From IMG/VR virus record IMGVR_UViG_3300017750_000023, positions 1 to 41,906 of that record: DNA of 41,906 nt. The stretch is one strand, 5' to 3'. Source of the stretch: a virus. The translations under genes and the position numbers were made by a program. The notes below the pieces were generated by a model that was not told the DNA's origin, searched no databases, and saw nothing but the letters and a program-made list of their open reading frames with translations. Below are positions 19,565 through 27,968 of this stretch, piece by piece (the stretch's first letter is position 1; each line of letters opens with the position of its first letter).

Positions 19565-20289
19565 TACTGTACTTCTTCTAAACTCAAGGAATAATTATAT
19601 AAATTATTCGTATTTAATGAATATTTTTGTGAATCTTTTGCTATTACTTTAATAAGAGGGTTGTGGAATATAAAATCATCGGCAGCTTCTACCTGTTTTG
19701 CCATACCTGGTATAAAGTGAACTCTTACTTGTGTGGCGGATGGCTGAGCTTTTCCAGTATCGTAATCTGCGCTGGTCTCTACTCGGGTTACCATGTATGT
19801 TTTAGTATGATTTGAATTTGTTCCATCAATAGTAAATAAGTCCCCTGGAGATGGAGTTTTATTAGTGGTATTACTATAGCCCGATTTACTAAGGAGCGCA
19901 GTAGTTGCTCCTGCAGTTATTGTTCCTGCTGCTTCAAGATTATTACTTGCTGCAAAAGTTGCAAAAGTAGAGTCTTGAGGAACTCTGTGCTGCGGTAAAG
20001 AAACAAAAAAAGGATTTACAGCTCCCTGCCTTTGAAGAAGAAAAGTGTAAATTCTTTCAAAATCTGCTCTAATCATAGGGTTATACTTAATCTGTATCTC
20101 CCATTTATGAGAAGCTATAGCTCTTGCTAATAATCTTCCTGAATTTGTAAAATCTTTTATTGTTGGCTGAATAGAAGATAAAGTTACAGACGCAAAGCCA
20201 GGACCTGCAGTTCCATTTACCTGCCCCGCAGTACCAATAGTATTATTTGGATCAGGAAGTATATTTTGAAATGAAGTAAAAGTAGGCAT
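19564..20289 (-). CDS. Distal tail / minor tail protein (241 aa)
   Basis: Sits between the tape measure gene and the tail tip gene, the usual place of the distal tail protein or lambda gpM/gpL-like proteins. Sequence features: an N-terminal segment with SIQPTIKDFTNSGRLLARAIASHKWEIQIKYNPM, a helix RADFERIYTFLLQRQGAVNPFFVSLP, and a beta-rich second half containing GDLFTIDGT and TQVRVHFIPG. The motif 'W.I...Y.PM....F..I..FL..Q.G....F' is typical of minor tail proteins that cap the tube. It shares one base at its start with the end of the tape measure gene and one base at its end with the next ATG. Role from position and style; moderate certainty. Confidence 0.7.
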   Translation of the reverse strand: MPTFTSFQNILPDPNNTIGTAGQVNGTAGPGFASVTLSSIQPTIKDFTNSGRLLARAIASHKWEIQIKYNPMIRADFERIYTFLLQRQGAVNPFFVSLPQHRVPQDSTFATFAASNNLEAAGTITAGATTALLSKSGYSNTTNKTPSPGDLFTIDGTNSNHTKTYMVTRVETSADYDTGKAQPSATQVRVHFIPGMAKQVEAADDFIFHNPLIKVIAKDSQKYSLNTNNLYNYSLSLEEVQ

Positions 20290-23200
20290 TAGTATCTACT
20301 CACCGCACCCGTGGAATTAGGAGCAAGGGTCATAGTATCTACTTCTTCCACAAAGTCTTGGCCGTACGAATTTGCGGCCTGTCTAATCATACCAATAATA
20401 TTCCCCTGTTGATTCAGTAACATATCTTCAACTCCACTAGCATCTATAGTATTAATATTAAAGCTTACATTTGTGGCTGCTCCTGCCTCTATATCATCAT
20501 TTGGCACTACTCGACCAGGGACTTCAGGCACGAATAGCTCTGGACCCTGCTCTCCTACAATAAGTCCGGTATTACCACCTTCGGCTCTATTTCTGTATCC
20601 CGAGAACGCTGATCGGAAGTTTTCAGGGCCGCCACTACCCCGCTCTCCTCGCATGTAGCCAAGCTCGCCCCTAGAGGACTGGGATCTAGCTAAGTCAACA
20701 CTATTTCTGCGCTGGCCCACTGATACAGAGGTTGGATTGCCGCTTCCTGCACTGCTACCGCCACCATCATACGAAGTTCCAGAAACAGTGGCTAGTTGCA
20801 TAGCACCTATCGCGGCAATAATAGAGCCTGTTATGAATCCAAGAACACCCCCTTGCTCGTATGCTTTCATAATACCCACTGCAGTACTAGCTACGATTGA
20901 AGCCATCTTCATCTTCTTTTCTCTTTCGAAGTTCTTTCGTTCGGTAGCCTCTTTCTTTTTCTGCAAAGATTGTAGTTTAGCCAAACTAGCGGCACTTTGT
21001 CCGTCTCGTTTCTTTTCTGCTGCTATCTCTTTATCTATAGCAGCTACGGCAGCTTTGCCTTGAGCCGATTGGATAGATGCGATAGCATTTATAGCGCTCG
21101 CAGCAATAGCTACTCCATCTGCGGCTTTTATTGCGCCATTTTCCATGCCTTCAAAAGCTGCAGTAAAGCTTTCTGTCATTAAGAAAGCCCCCTGAGTTAT
21201 AGCTGCCATTACTTCACCTTCAGGACCAAGCTTGGCTAAGTCACCAATCATTCCTTGGAACCCTTCTCTCAGTGCACCTATTTTTTCAGAAGAAATATTT
21301 TCCAAGGTAGCACCTTCGGGCATCTCTATGTTTGCGGATGTGGCGGCCGCATCCACTGCACTACCTGCTCCAGTTCTAAGGCCTAATAGTCTATTTCTCT
21401 CTACTTCTTCTTTGTTAATTGTCTTTAAATGCTCTCCATGCAGGGCTAAAAGCTCTGCTTGTATTCTTAAAACTTCTGTAGTATCTCCTTGTCTTGCGGC
21501 TATACTCAATTGATCTGTTAGTAAATTAGTCTTTAGTTGGTTTAACCTTAGCTCTTCATTTAACGCAGAAATTTCTAGGCCGCCCCTGCGGGATGTAGCT
21601 GTTGTAATTTTTGAAAGCTGTTCTTCTATAGGCAACTCTAGTAGACGTTGATTGACCTCGACTAACTCTTGTACGGCTTGTTTAAAACCCTCTAGATTCC
21701 CTTTAGATACTCCTAGATCGCTAAAAGCATCATTATACTTATTTATAATCTCTGGTAGATCTTCGTTAGCAAGATTCTGTATTATAGTGTTAGCAGCGTC
21801 TATCTGAGACCCAAAAGCTCCTGCGGTTCTTTTATTGTCTACAAATAACTTACTAAGATTTGCGACTGCATCTGACGCTCCATCAACAGCCGCGGCCGTT
21901 TTATTTACACTAATATTAAAGCTATTTATTTCTTCTAAAGCTGCCTCTACATCTCCATTTTTACTTAAAGCGGTAAATACTGATCTCAGCTTTTCTATTC
22001 GTCTGCCTAGCAACTCTACTTCACTGCTTGTTTTACCTGCCGTTATACTTACTACTTTTTGAGCCTCTAAAGCTGCCATTCCTTTTATAAGAACATTTTG
22101 CATCGCCTCAGCAGTTAGAGTGCTCTGGATAGCAGAAGTTTCTTGGATATTTGTAAGATTTTCGGTGGCCTCGGCAAGTCCTTCATTAGCAGATTGAAGG
22201 GCCAGCACATAGTTTGTCTCTCTAGGCACCATCCTTCCTCTTTCAGCTCTATAAGTGTTTTCAACACCCAAAAATTTTAAAAGCCTTTGTCCAATTGTAA
22301 GTTCTTTATTGTATGCTTCTGGTACCTTATCTTGTACCTCCTGCTGGTGAAGCGTCGCTCTTACCACACCCTCTCTTGCCTCCATTTCTTGAGCGAGCTT
22401 ATCGGCGAGTTGTGATGCTATCAAACTTTCCATTGCATCGTTAATAGTATTAATAACTCCTGTGCTAGCGTCTAATACAGCAAAAAATCTTTCTGCATCA
22501 GTAGTGCTTCTGGAGTACGTTGTAGCTAACTGACTGACTACATTATCTAGGTCTGATAATCTTTCTTCGTTCTTTTTTATTGCTTCTTCAAGAGCTGTGG
22601 GCGGAGTGGAAAAGAACTCTACTATGCTAGGCCCTACTAATCCAATCAATAAGGCCACTTGCCCTATTATAGGCAGCATATTTAAAAGAGCAATACCAAG
22701 AGCTTTTGCAGCAACGGCTGTAGTTGCAAAACCAACTCGTAATAGTGCTAAAGACTTTGTGAGAGCACCCTTGCTAGCAGTCGATGCTGTAGTGGCAGCT
22801 ACATCCATAACAAAAGCTGCTCGCAAGGAGGAGAGCATTTTTCTAAGGTCTCCCTGGGAGGCGGCATTTAATGCAGTTGCTTGAGTATTTAATATTTTAG
22901 CTTTTGTATCTAATTGCTCACTAATAGTTATCTGTTTTCTGGCTACTACTAGGGCTGCCATTTTTACACGCTTATCTTTGACCTGCTTGCTTTCTTCTCC
23001 GTGTTTTTCTATCATTGCGGACAGAGTTCTTAGATGAGCTTTTTCGGACTTATCTATACTTTTTATTAATTTTTCTCTATCCTTTAATGAAGCAGTCCCA
23101 TCTGCCACAGAATCGACTAAATTATCAAATACTTTTGGAGCGCCTTCAAATGATTTTAAACTTTTTAAATTAGCTTTTCCAGCATCTGCAGCCTCTGTAG

Positions 23201-24170
23201 CAAGATCTGCCATCGCTTCTCCACCCCGAGTAAGGGCAGGAAGCATTTGTCTAACTACAGTACCTGACAAAGCAGCTATAGCTCCCGCTAATACTATCAT
23301 ATTAGTTCCAAGAACTCCAAGAACAGGCTGTAATACCGTATTAAAAAGATTAATCGCACTTTTAGTTAAATTGTCAAAAGTAGCCGCCAGCTGATCATAG
23401 GGATTAGGGTCAATTACTTTTGCAAGTGCTCCAAACTTAATTTCCCCCTGAGTAATAATAGCATTTGTAAATGCCATTCTTTTCTCAAACTGAGTAAGCT
23501 CATTAGCAGTTTTATTAAGACTTAGTGCATATCTTTCCGAAGCTTCATCCAGACGAACCATGATACCTAATTCATCAAGGATTTCAGGCTCCAGCTTTGC
23601 AGCACCTCTTACTAAGCGATCCATGGCATCAGTCATGTCTCGTCCCAGTGCGAGAGAAGCCCCCTTAGCTACTTTTGTAAGACCCTCTAGCTGGTTTTGA
23701 CTAAAGCCAGCAGAAACACCCACAGCTACGGCTCTCATGGCATCGGCTGTAGATAGAGCTGCTCCTGTGATCTCTTTTAGACTCTCTACAAGAAAGGGCA
23801 GATTTTGGCCTGCTGCTCTTCCTGTAAATATAAGACCTTCTTCTAACTGCTTTACAGCGGCACTTCTTTGTAAAATACCAAAAGCAGCTGTAACAGCAAA
23901 AACATTAGCCGCTAAAGTAGCGTAGGCAGGAACCAGCCCACCTTCTCCAGTCATACTATTACGCATCTTAGAGAAAGCCTTCGTGCTATTCGAGGTTGCT
24001 CCAGCTACTCCTTTTTCGCCTTTGCTATACTTATTTCTTGCCTTACTAGTCTTATCGGTAGTTTTACCTAACTTTTCAGTGGCAGCTGCTGCTTTTTCAG
24101 CATTTTTTGCAGTAACACTTAAAGACCCGTCATCGGATATTTTAATTTTTAGGTTTACTGTGTTTGCCAC
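20289..24170 (-). CDS. Tape measure protein (1293 aa)
   Basis: Long alpha-helical protein downstream of the chaperone pair, the standard tape measure position. The N-terminal 250 residues contain the block LVPAYATLAANVFAVTAAFG and helices typical of phage tape measures, followed by hydrophobic segments (MIVLAGAIAALSG; ALGIALLNMLPIIGQVALLIGLVG; GGVLGFITGSIIAAIGAMQLA) and coiled-coil stretches. Near the C-terminus is GLIVGEQGPELFVPEVPGRVVPND, a motif common at the end of tape measures. By the usual rule of about 0.15 nm per residue the tail would be about 190 nm long (inference). It starts 1 base after the stop of the chaperone frame. It is likely ejected with the DNA. Confidence 0.93.
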   Translation of the reverse strand: MANTVNLKIKISDDGSLSVTAKNAEKAAAATEKLGKTTDKTSKARNKYSKGEKGVAGATSNSTKAFSKMRNSMTGEGGLVPAYATLAANVFAVTAAFGILQRSAAVKQLEEGLIFTGRAAGQNLPFLVESLKEITGAALSTADAMRAVAVGVSAGFSQNQLEGLTKVAKGASLALGRDMTDAMDRLVRGAAKLEPEILDELGIMVRLDEASERYALSLNKTANELTQFEKRMAFTNAIITQGEIKFGALAKVIDPNPYDQLAATFDNLTKSAINLFNTVLQPVLGVLGTNMIVLAGAIAALSGTVVRQMLPALTRGGEAMADLATEAADAGKANLKSLKSFEGAPKVFDNLVDSVADGTASLKDREKLIKSIDKSEKAHLRTLSAMIEKHGEESKQVKDKRVKMAALVVARKQITISEQLDTKAKILNTQATALNAASQGDLRKMLSSLRAAFVMDVAATTASTASKGALTKSLALLRVGFATTAVAAKALGIALLNMLPIIGQVALLIGLVGPSIVEFFSTPPTALEEAIKKNEERLSDLDNVVSQLATTYSRSTTDAERFFAVLDASTGVINTINDAMESLIASQLADKLAQEMEAREGVVRATLHQQEVQDKVPEAYNKELTIGQRLLKFLGVENTYRAERGRMVPRETNYVLALQSANEGLAEATENLTNIQETSAIQSTLTAEAMQNVLIKGMAALEAQKVVSITAGKTSSEVELLGRRIEKLRSVFTALSKNGDVEAALEEINSFNISVNKTAAAVDGASDAVANLSKLFVDNKRTAGAFGSQIDAANTIIQNLANEDLPEIINKYNDAFSDLGVSKGNLEGFKQAVQELVEVNQRLLELPIEEQLSKITTATSRRGGLEISALNEELRLNQLKTNLLTDQLSIAARQGDTTEVLRIQAELLALHGEHLKTINKEEVERNRLLGLRTGAGSAVDAAATSANIEMPEGATLENISSEKIGALREGFQGMIGDLAKLGPEGEVMAAITQGAFLMTESFTAAFEGMENGAIKAADGVAIAASAINAIASIQSAQGKAAVAAIDKEIAAEKKRDGQSAASLAKLQSLQKKKEATERKNFEREKKMKMASIVASTAVGIMKAYEQGGVLGFITGSIIAAIGAMQLATVSGTSYDGGGSSAGSGNPTSVSVGQRRNSVDLARSQSSRGELGYMRGERGSGGPENFRSAFSGYRNRAEGGNTGLIVGEQGPELFVPEVPGRVVPNDDIEAGAATNVSFNINTIDASGVEDMLLNQQGNIIGMIRQAANSYGQDFVEEVDTMTLAPNSTGAVSRY

Positions 24171-24171
24171 T

Positions 24172-24573
24172 TTATTTTCTCTTTAGCTTATCATACTCTC
24201 GTTTTAATTGCTGAGAGGCTTTTTTGATAGCCCTGGAGTCAAGCCATGCTAGAATTTCTAGAAAAAACTCTTTATCTTGAATCTCGAAAATTTCTATATA
24301 GTAAGATAAGTTAGTATAGTCTTTACCAATATATCCTATTTCAGGGTATACTCTATCTCCAAGCATACCAAATGTATTTAAAGCAATAACTGCTATGTCA
24401 GGTAAGTCTTCTTCACTGGGAGGAATCTCACTCTCTACTGGTTCTTTGCCTAACTGTTCCATCATAGCAAGATATTTATCTCGCGTCATTCCCGTATCAA
24501 GATTCTTGAACAGTATTTCCAGTCTTTTTATTGTTAGATTTTTTTGGCTTTCCACGAAAGTTATCAAGGTCAA
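24172..24573 (-). CDS. Tail assembly chaperone, frameshift extension (gpT-like)
   Basis: Open frame overlapping the end of the 150-residue gene by 77 bases. The first part of the frame (to about 24540) shadows the upstream gene; its first possible start is a TTG with no SD, and the first ATG (24486) lies just after the upstream stop with only ACGGGA before it. This is the lambda G-GT type layout, in which the second frame is made only as a fusion by ribosomal frameshifting. Predicted fusion: about 136 residues of the first frame plus 122 of the second. The extension is helical and charged (LPDIAVIALNTFGMLGDRVYPEIGYIG; ending QQLKREYDKLKRK). It would bind the tape measure protein during tail assembly. 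Confidence 0.75.
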   Translation of the reverse strand: MTLITFVESQKNLTIKRLEILFKNLDTGMTRDKYLAMMEQLGKEPVESEIPPSEEDLPDIAVIALNTFGMLGDRVYPEIGYIGKDYTNLSYYIEIFEIQDKEFFLEILAWLDSRAIKKASQQLKREYDKLKRK

Positions 24574-24949
24574 AGACTACCTCGTTTAGCCAAGTATCAA
24601 ATTCTGCAGAGCCTGTAACAAGAACTTCTGCGTTTTCTTCTGTATAAGGAACATCCTTATCCATATCTTCGGAGTCTGCATCAATCAGCACAAGAGTTTC
24701 TAGATGTGCTAAAGTCAATCCTTTCCAATTCTTTACGCTTGCTGAAGCAAACTCTGATACAAACTTATCTTCGTCTAAATGCTCCGTAAGCTGACGAGTT
24801 TTTCTATCAAATTTTTGAGTGGTACACCTTTTTCGTAGAGCCGTAAGTTCTTTTCTTGAAAGATTTGCTACCTCTACTGAAAATCCTTCTAAGCCAGGAA
24901 AGTCTACCCAAGTGGATTTACTATCCACTACTAGTTTTTTAAGATCCAT
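24497..24949 (-). CDS. Tail assembly chaperone (gpG-like, 150 aa)
   Basis: Located between the tube-like protein and the tape measure, with a second overlapping frame at its 3' end; this pairing is diagnostic for the tail chaperone G/GT. Acidic and helical (LDEDKFVSEFASASVKNWKGLTLAHLETLVLIDADSEDMDKD), with a Lys/Asn-rich end (GKPKKSNNKKTG) encoded across the A7 run that may be the slip site. SD AGGAG lies 9 bases before the ATG in an 18-base initiation region identical to one at 38891-38908. No other function is suggested. Confidence 0.8.
   Translation of the reverse strand: MDLKKLVVDSKSTWVDFPGLEGFSVEVANLSRKELTALRKRCTTQKFDRKTRQLTEHLDEDKFVSEFASASVKNWKGLTLAHLETLVLIDADSEDMDKDVPYTEENAEVLVTGSAEFDTWLNEVVFDLDNFRGKPKKSNNKKTGNTVQES
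24539..24545 (-). promoter_or_regulatory. Putative ribosomal frameshift site (A7 run)
   Basis: Minus strand reads CC-AAAAAAA-TCT. In the first frame this is CCA AAA AAA TCT; in the second frame CAA AAA AAT CTA. The frames differ by +1 (equivalent to -2), not -1. A lysyl-tRNA on AAA could re-pair perfectly after a +1 or -2 slip. No downstream stem was established by eye. Confidence 0.6.
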
Positions 24950-24964
24950 TAAACTAAATCTCCT
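24947..24964 (-). repeat. Duplicated translation initiation region, copy 1
   Basis: AGGAGATTTAGTTTAATG (minus strand) at the start of the tail chaperone gene is identical to the sequence at 38891-38908 in front of the fibre chaperone gene. It contains the SD, spacer and ATG. Confidence 0.8.
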
Positions 24965-25854
24965 TAGTTTGTGTTATATTGAAGTATTGAAGATAGAGCA
25001 GCTGAATTATCTGTCAGTCTCCAATCATAGTTTTGAATAAATACATCTGCTGCACCAATTCTGTTAGTAAAAGCACACGTAGCAGGGCCCATAGAGAAGC
25101 CCCTAAAATTGGAGCCCGATTGTCCGTTTCCTGCTTTTATAGAAATAGAAACAGACGAATCCCATGCTTGTGTATTGCTCGTATTCGCATCTGTAAGATA
25201 CTGAGAAATTGATCCGGAGAGTATTTTTTTAGACACAACATAGCCACTAGGATACATTGAGTTTGAGGCTGATGTGACATCTCTAGACGCATGAATTGTA
25301 GTATATGGAGTCCAGGAGACTTCATTTTGCAATTCCATTGTTACAGATATTACATCAGTAATTGAAGAAGAGTCTATAGTTATATCCAAAATTGGATTAA
25401 TTATATAAGATCTAGTACTAGATCTGGACTGGAGGGTTCCTGCAAGGGAGGCTCCTCTAGTTAATTTAGATGCTTCTCCTTGAATCTCAATACTCAGGGG
25501 TCGTGATTTCTCAATTACGAAACTACCATTTGTAATGACACATTTTTCAAGTTTAAAAACATCTTCGGGAGTGCTTACATACAAGTCAAAAGAACTAGTA
25601 TCTAACATAAGCGTCTCTAGAATAGTAAAGTCAGACTCCTCGATAGCAGGAATCCTAAAAGAAAAATTACCTACATTAGCTTTATTTATAACACTTCCTT
25701 CAAAGTAATTTGATTGTGCATGAAGAGTTTTTACAGGATAACTACTTTCTGCAAAGGTTTGGCTAAAGTTTATTTCACTAATGTCTATTCTATACCTATT
25801 TCCTCCCTGTACGACGAATAGTTGTGCTTCTCTCTTAAAATTATAGCTGGGCAT
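24964..25854 (-). CDS. Tail tube-like structural protein (296 aa)
   Basis: Beta-rich protein with N-terminal MPSYNFKREAQLFVVQGGNRYRIDISEINFSQTFAE and the pattern 'SFVIEKSRPLSIEIQGEASKLTRG', reminiscent of tail tube folds; a second half has similar strand patterns (SITDVISVTMELQNEVSW; DVFIQNYDWRLTDN). It lies between the main tube gene and the chaperones and has its own promoter (25905-25933) placed after the tube gene terminator, so it can be transcribed separately from the tube. It could be a second tube protein, a tube-decorating or tail-initiator protein. I cannot assign a named family. Confidence 0.6.
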   Translation of the reverse strand: MPSYNFKREAQLFVVQGGNRYRIDISEINFSQTFAESSYPVKTLHAQSNYFEGSVINKANVGNFSFRIPAIEESDFTILETLMLDTSSFDLYVSTPEDVFKLEKCVITNGSFVIEKSRPLSIEIQGEASKLTRGASLAGTLQSRSSTRSYIINPILDITIDSSSITDVISVTMELQNEVSWTPYTTIHASRDVTSASNSMYPSGYVVSKKILSGSISQYLTDANTSNTQAWDSSVSISIKAGNGQSGSNFRGFSMGPATCAFTNRIGAADVFIQNYDWRLTDNSAALSSILQYNTN

Positions 25855-25904
25855 TGATTTTTAACTCTAAGAGAATAAGGTACTCTCACTTTTAATTAAC
25901 CTAT

Positions 25905-25933
25905 AGTATAATGGAGCAGAGGAAAAATGTCAA
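25905..25933 (-). promoter_or_regulatory. Promoter of the distal tail operon
   Basis: Minus strand TTGACA, 17 bases, TATACT, with CAAAAATAAATC immediately upstream. Start near 25898, leader about 44 bases before the ATG at 25854. It sits right behind the terminator of the tail tube gene, so it restarts transcription for the tube-like protein, chaperones, tape measure and tail tip. Confidence 0.85.
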
Positions 25934-25952
25934 GATTTATTTTTGTTTGGTC

Positions 25953-25977
25953 AAAGAAAAAGGGGCCGAAGCCCCTT
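25953..25977 (-). terminator. Rho-independent terminator after the tail tube gene
   Basis: Minus strand: AAGGGGC-ttcg-GCCCCTT, a perfect 7-base-pair stem with a UUCG tetraloop closed by C-G, followed by TT-C-TTT. It starts 23 bases after the stop of the 484-residue gene. Confidence 0.9.
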
Positions 25978-25999
25978 CTAGTACAACTGTCTCTAGGTG

Positions 26000-27454
26000 T
26001 TATGGGCGATATGTCAAAGAAACTTCGTCCGTACCTGAGATAGTAGATGGAAGTGCTTGAAAGTTAGTTTCCAAAGCAATAACATCTTCTACAGAGTGCG
26101 TAGGAACTTCAATATGACATGTAGGCATAGTAACTTCTAGACCAGTACCCGTAGCCCCTCCAATCTTAAATGTAAGAGCAAAGGAGTTAGTTACTGTACC
26201 TGTAATACTTCTCAAATCCTCAAACAGATCCGCCGAAGCATTAGTAGCTGAGGTATCTTCTGTCAAATAACATGTAAATGAGCCTGATACAGTTCGAGTC
26301 CCTGTAACATGACCAATTGGCACGTTCACAATGCCGATCTCCTCGGGAGTAATATAAGTGTTATTATTATTAATTGTAATATTACCGCCTGTAAGAGTCA
26401 AATTATAACCACTAGCTGATAAGCTTCCAATATAGGGGGTACCTGATGTAGGAACGGCAGTTAGAACTGTTAAACGGTTACGAATAAAGTTACTAGTACT
26501 AGTGATGTCTTCATTAATGTAAGTAGACGCATTTGCGCTACTATCTACGGTATACAGTCTGTGTGCGGCATCTGAGTCTAGCCATACTGCTTTTTCCTCT
26601 ACTGCGGTAAGAGCACTAATTGCAGCACCATCAGCAGTTGTATCGCTTGCGCCCGGGGCTCCTGCTTGAGTAATAGTTTTTCCAGAAAAATCAATTACAT
26701 CCGTAGAGTTTCCTGACCAGTTAATTGTAGCAATTCCATCGATATCAAAATCAATAGAAGCTTCATTTACTGTACAGCCTTTCAACTTCACTACTTTACG
26801 ATTGTCTTCGCCCAATACAAAGTACATATTTGCAGTTCCAAGAGTAGACGAGTTAGAAGCATGAAAAGACACTCTACTTTGTGCTGCAGTATGAGCACTT
26901 ACCTTACGCTTTACAGTACCATTACCAGTAGCTGCTGCAGATCCTGCTGTAATTACAAGCCCTGCAGTGTTTGCTGCGGATACTCCCGCTTCAAAAGTAG
27001 CAACATTAGTTACAGTGAAGTCGGTGGTTCCTACAACGACGATTTCATAAGTTTCACCTTGAACCATATCTGTTGCATTAATTACAAGAGAATTTTCAAA
27101 GTCAAACTTAGCAGTATCATATGCAGTTGCGCCAGCCATCAAATTCCATAATACTTCTTCTACTGCATGAACCATGTTAGCATCATCGTCTGCCTTTCCT
27201 GTACCATTACCGGAAGAAGCAAAAGGGCGAACATAAGTGGCAAAACTCCATTCTCCTGGAGCCAATGAATCGTTAAAAGCTCTACGACCACGACGGCTAA
27301 TTCCGCCTGCCGATTCCATTTCGTTTAGAGTTATTTCTGAACTATTGGTAGCTTGTGAAAAGCTGAATCCATCTAGAACAGGTACATCCCATATATAGCC
27401 TCCAAACTCGATATAAAGTTTCGAGTCCCGGCTAAAATATAATTGCTGTGCCAT
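26000..27454 (-). CDS. Major tail tube protein (484 aa)
   Basis: Starts MAQQLYFSRDSKLYIEFGGYIWDVPVLDGFSFSQATNSSEITLNEM, a pattern of tail tube proteins: a strand-rich N-terminus with an 'SSEITLNEM' segment, then RRAFNDSLAPGEWSFATYVRPF. Later parts have further tube-like strands (TRTVSGSFTCYLTEDT; EVTMPTCHIEVPTHSVEDVIALETNF). Residues about 123-183 hold an extra module (VGTTDFT...GLVITAGSAAATGNGTV) also found in the giant fibre. Position after the tail terminator gene and a strong terminator behind it fit an abundant tube subunit. It is about twice the length of minimal tube proteins, so it should carry surface domains. SD AGGAG lies about 8 bases before the ATG. Confidence 0.82.
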   Translation of the reverse strand: MAQQLYFSRDSKLYIEFGGYIWDVPVLDGFSFSQATNSSEITLNEMESAGGISRRGRRAFNDSLAPGEWSFATYVRPFASSGNGTGKADDDANMVHAVEEVLWNLMAGATAYDTAKFDFENSLVINATDMVQGETYEIVVVGTTDFTVTNVATFEAGVSAANTAGLVITAGSAAATGNGTVKRKVSAHTAAQSRVSFHASNSSTLGTANMYFVLGEDNRKVVKLKGCTVNEASIDFDIDGIATINWSGNSTDVIDFSGKTITQAGAPGASDTTADGAAISALTAVEEKAVWLDSDAAHRLYTVDSSANASTYINEDITSTSNFIRNRLTVLTAVPTSGTPYIGSLSASGYNLTLTGGNITINNNNTYITPEEIGIVNVPIGHVTGTRTVSGSFTCYLTEDTSATNASADLFEDLRSITGTVTNSFALTFKIGGATGTGLEVTMPTCHIEVPTHSVEDVIALETNFQALPSTISGTDEVSLTYRP

Positions 27455-27515
27455 AGTTTTCTCCTATGAATCTTGAAAAGACTTGGACGTGAACATTTGT
27501 TCGTGCCAGTATTTT

Positions 27516-27968
27516 CTAATATCGAACCTCTATTAGCATCTCTCCAACGCCTAGCGGTTCTAACACTCCCTCATCAGTATCTATACTGATTACGGAAATT
27601 TGTTGTGTTCTAAATAAGTTATTCTGCTTATCGGAGTACTGTAAATTTGAGTTTTCTTCTAAAACAGTTTCTACATCTTCCATTAAAGCATTCAATGCTT
27701 CCTGCGCCTCTTCTTCGTTAACATAACAGCGAATGGTCACAGATAGGAATCTATCTTTGTAGCCACCACCCTGATATTGACGAGTCTCACTTCCGGCGTT
27801 CAAGTGAACTGCAGGAAAATCTTCTACTTCATCCCAGAACAATAATCTAGGAAATACATTTCCATCCAAGTCTACTAAAAACTGTCCTGCTCCATTAATA
27901 TCCTTTAGTTTAGTTACTAGAGCTTCTATAATATTAGAACGCCTGGAGGTATAATCTCTTGCTGCCAT
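27516..27968 (-). CDS. Tail terminator / completion protein (150 aa)
   Basis: Compact alpha/beta protein with N-terminal helix (RRSNIIEALVTKLKDINGAG), the segment FPAVHLNAGSETRQYQGGGYKDRFLSVTIRCYVNEEEAQEAL, and a helix MEDVETVLEENSNL. The arrangement 'helix, FPAV.L, E.R.Y, R.L.VTIR.YV, helix' is that of tail terminator proteins (lambda gpU-like), which cap the growing tail tube and join it to the head. It lies just before the tube gene, as expected, and shares one base with the stop of the upstream gene. Confidence 0.75.
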   Translation of the reverse strand: MAARDYTSRRSNIIEALVTKLKDINGAGQFLVDLDGNVFPRLLFWDEVEDFPAVHLNAGSETRQYQGGGYKDRFLSVTIRCYVNEEEAQEALNALMEDVETVLEENSNLQYSDKQNNLFRTQQISVISIDTDEGVLEPLGVGEMLIEVRY

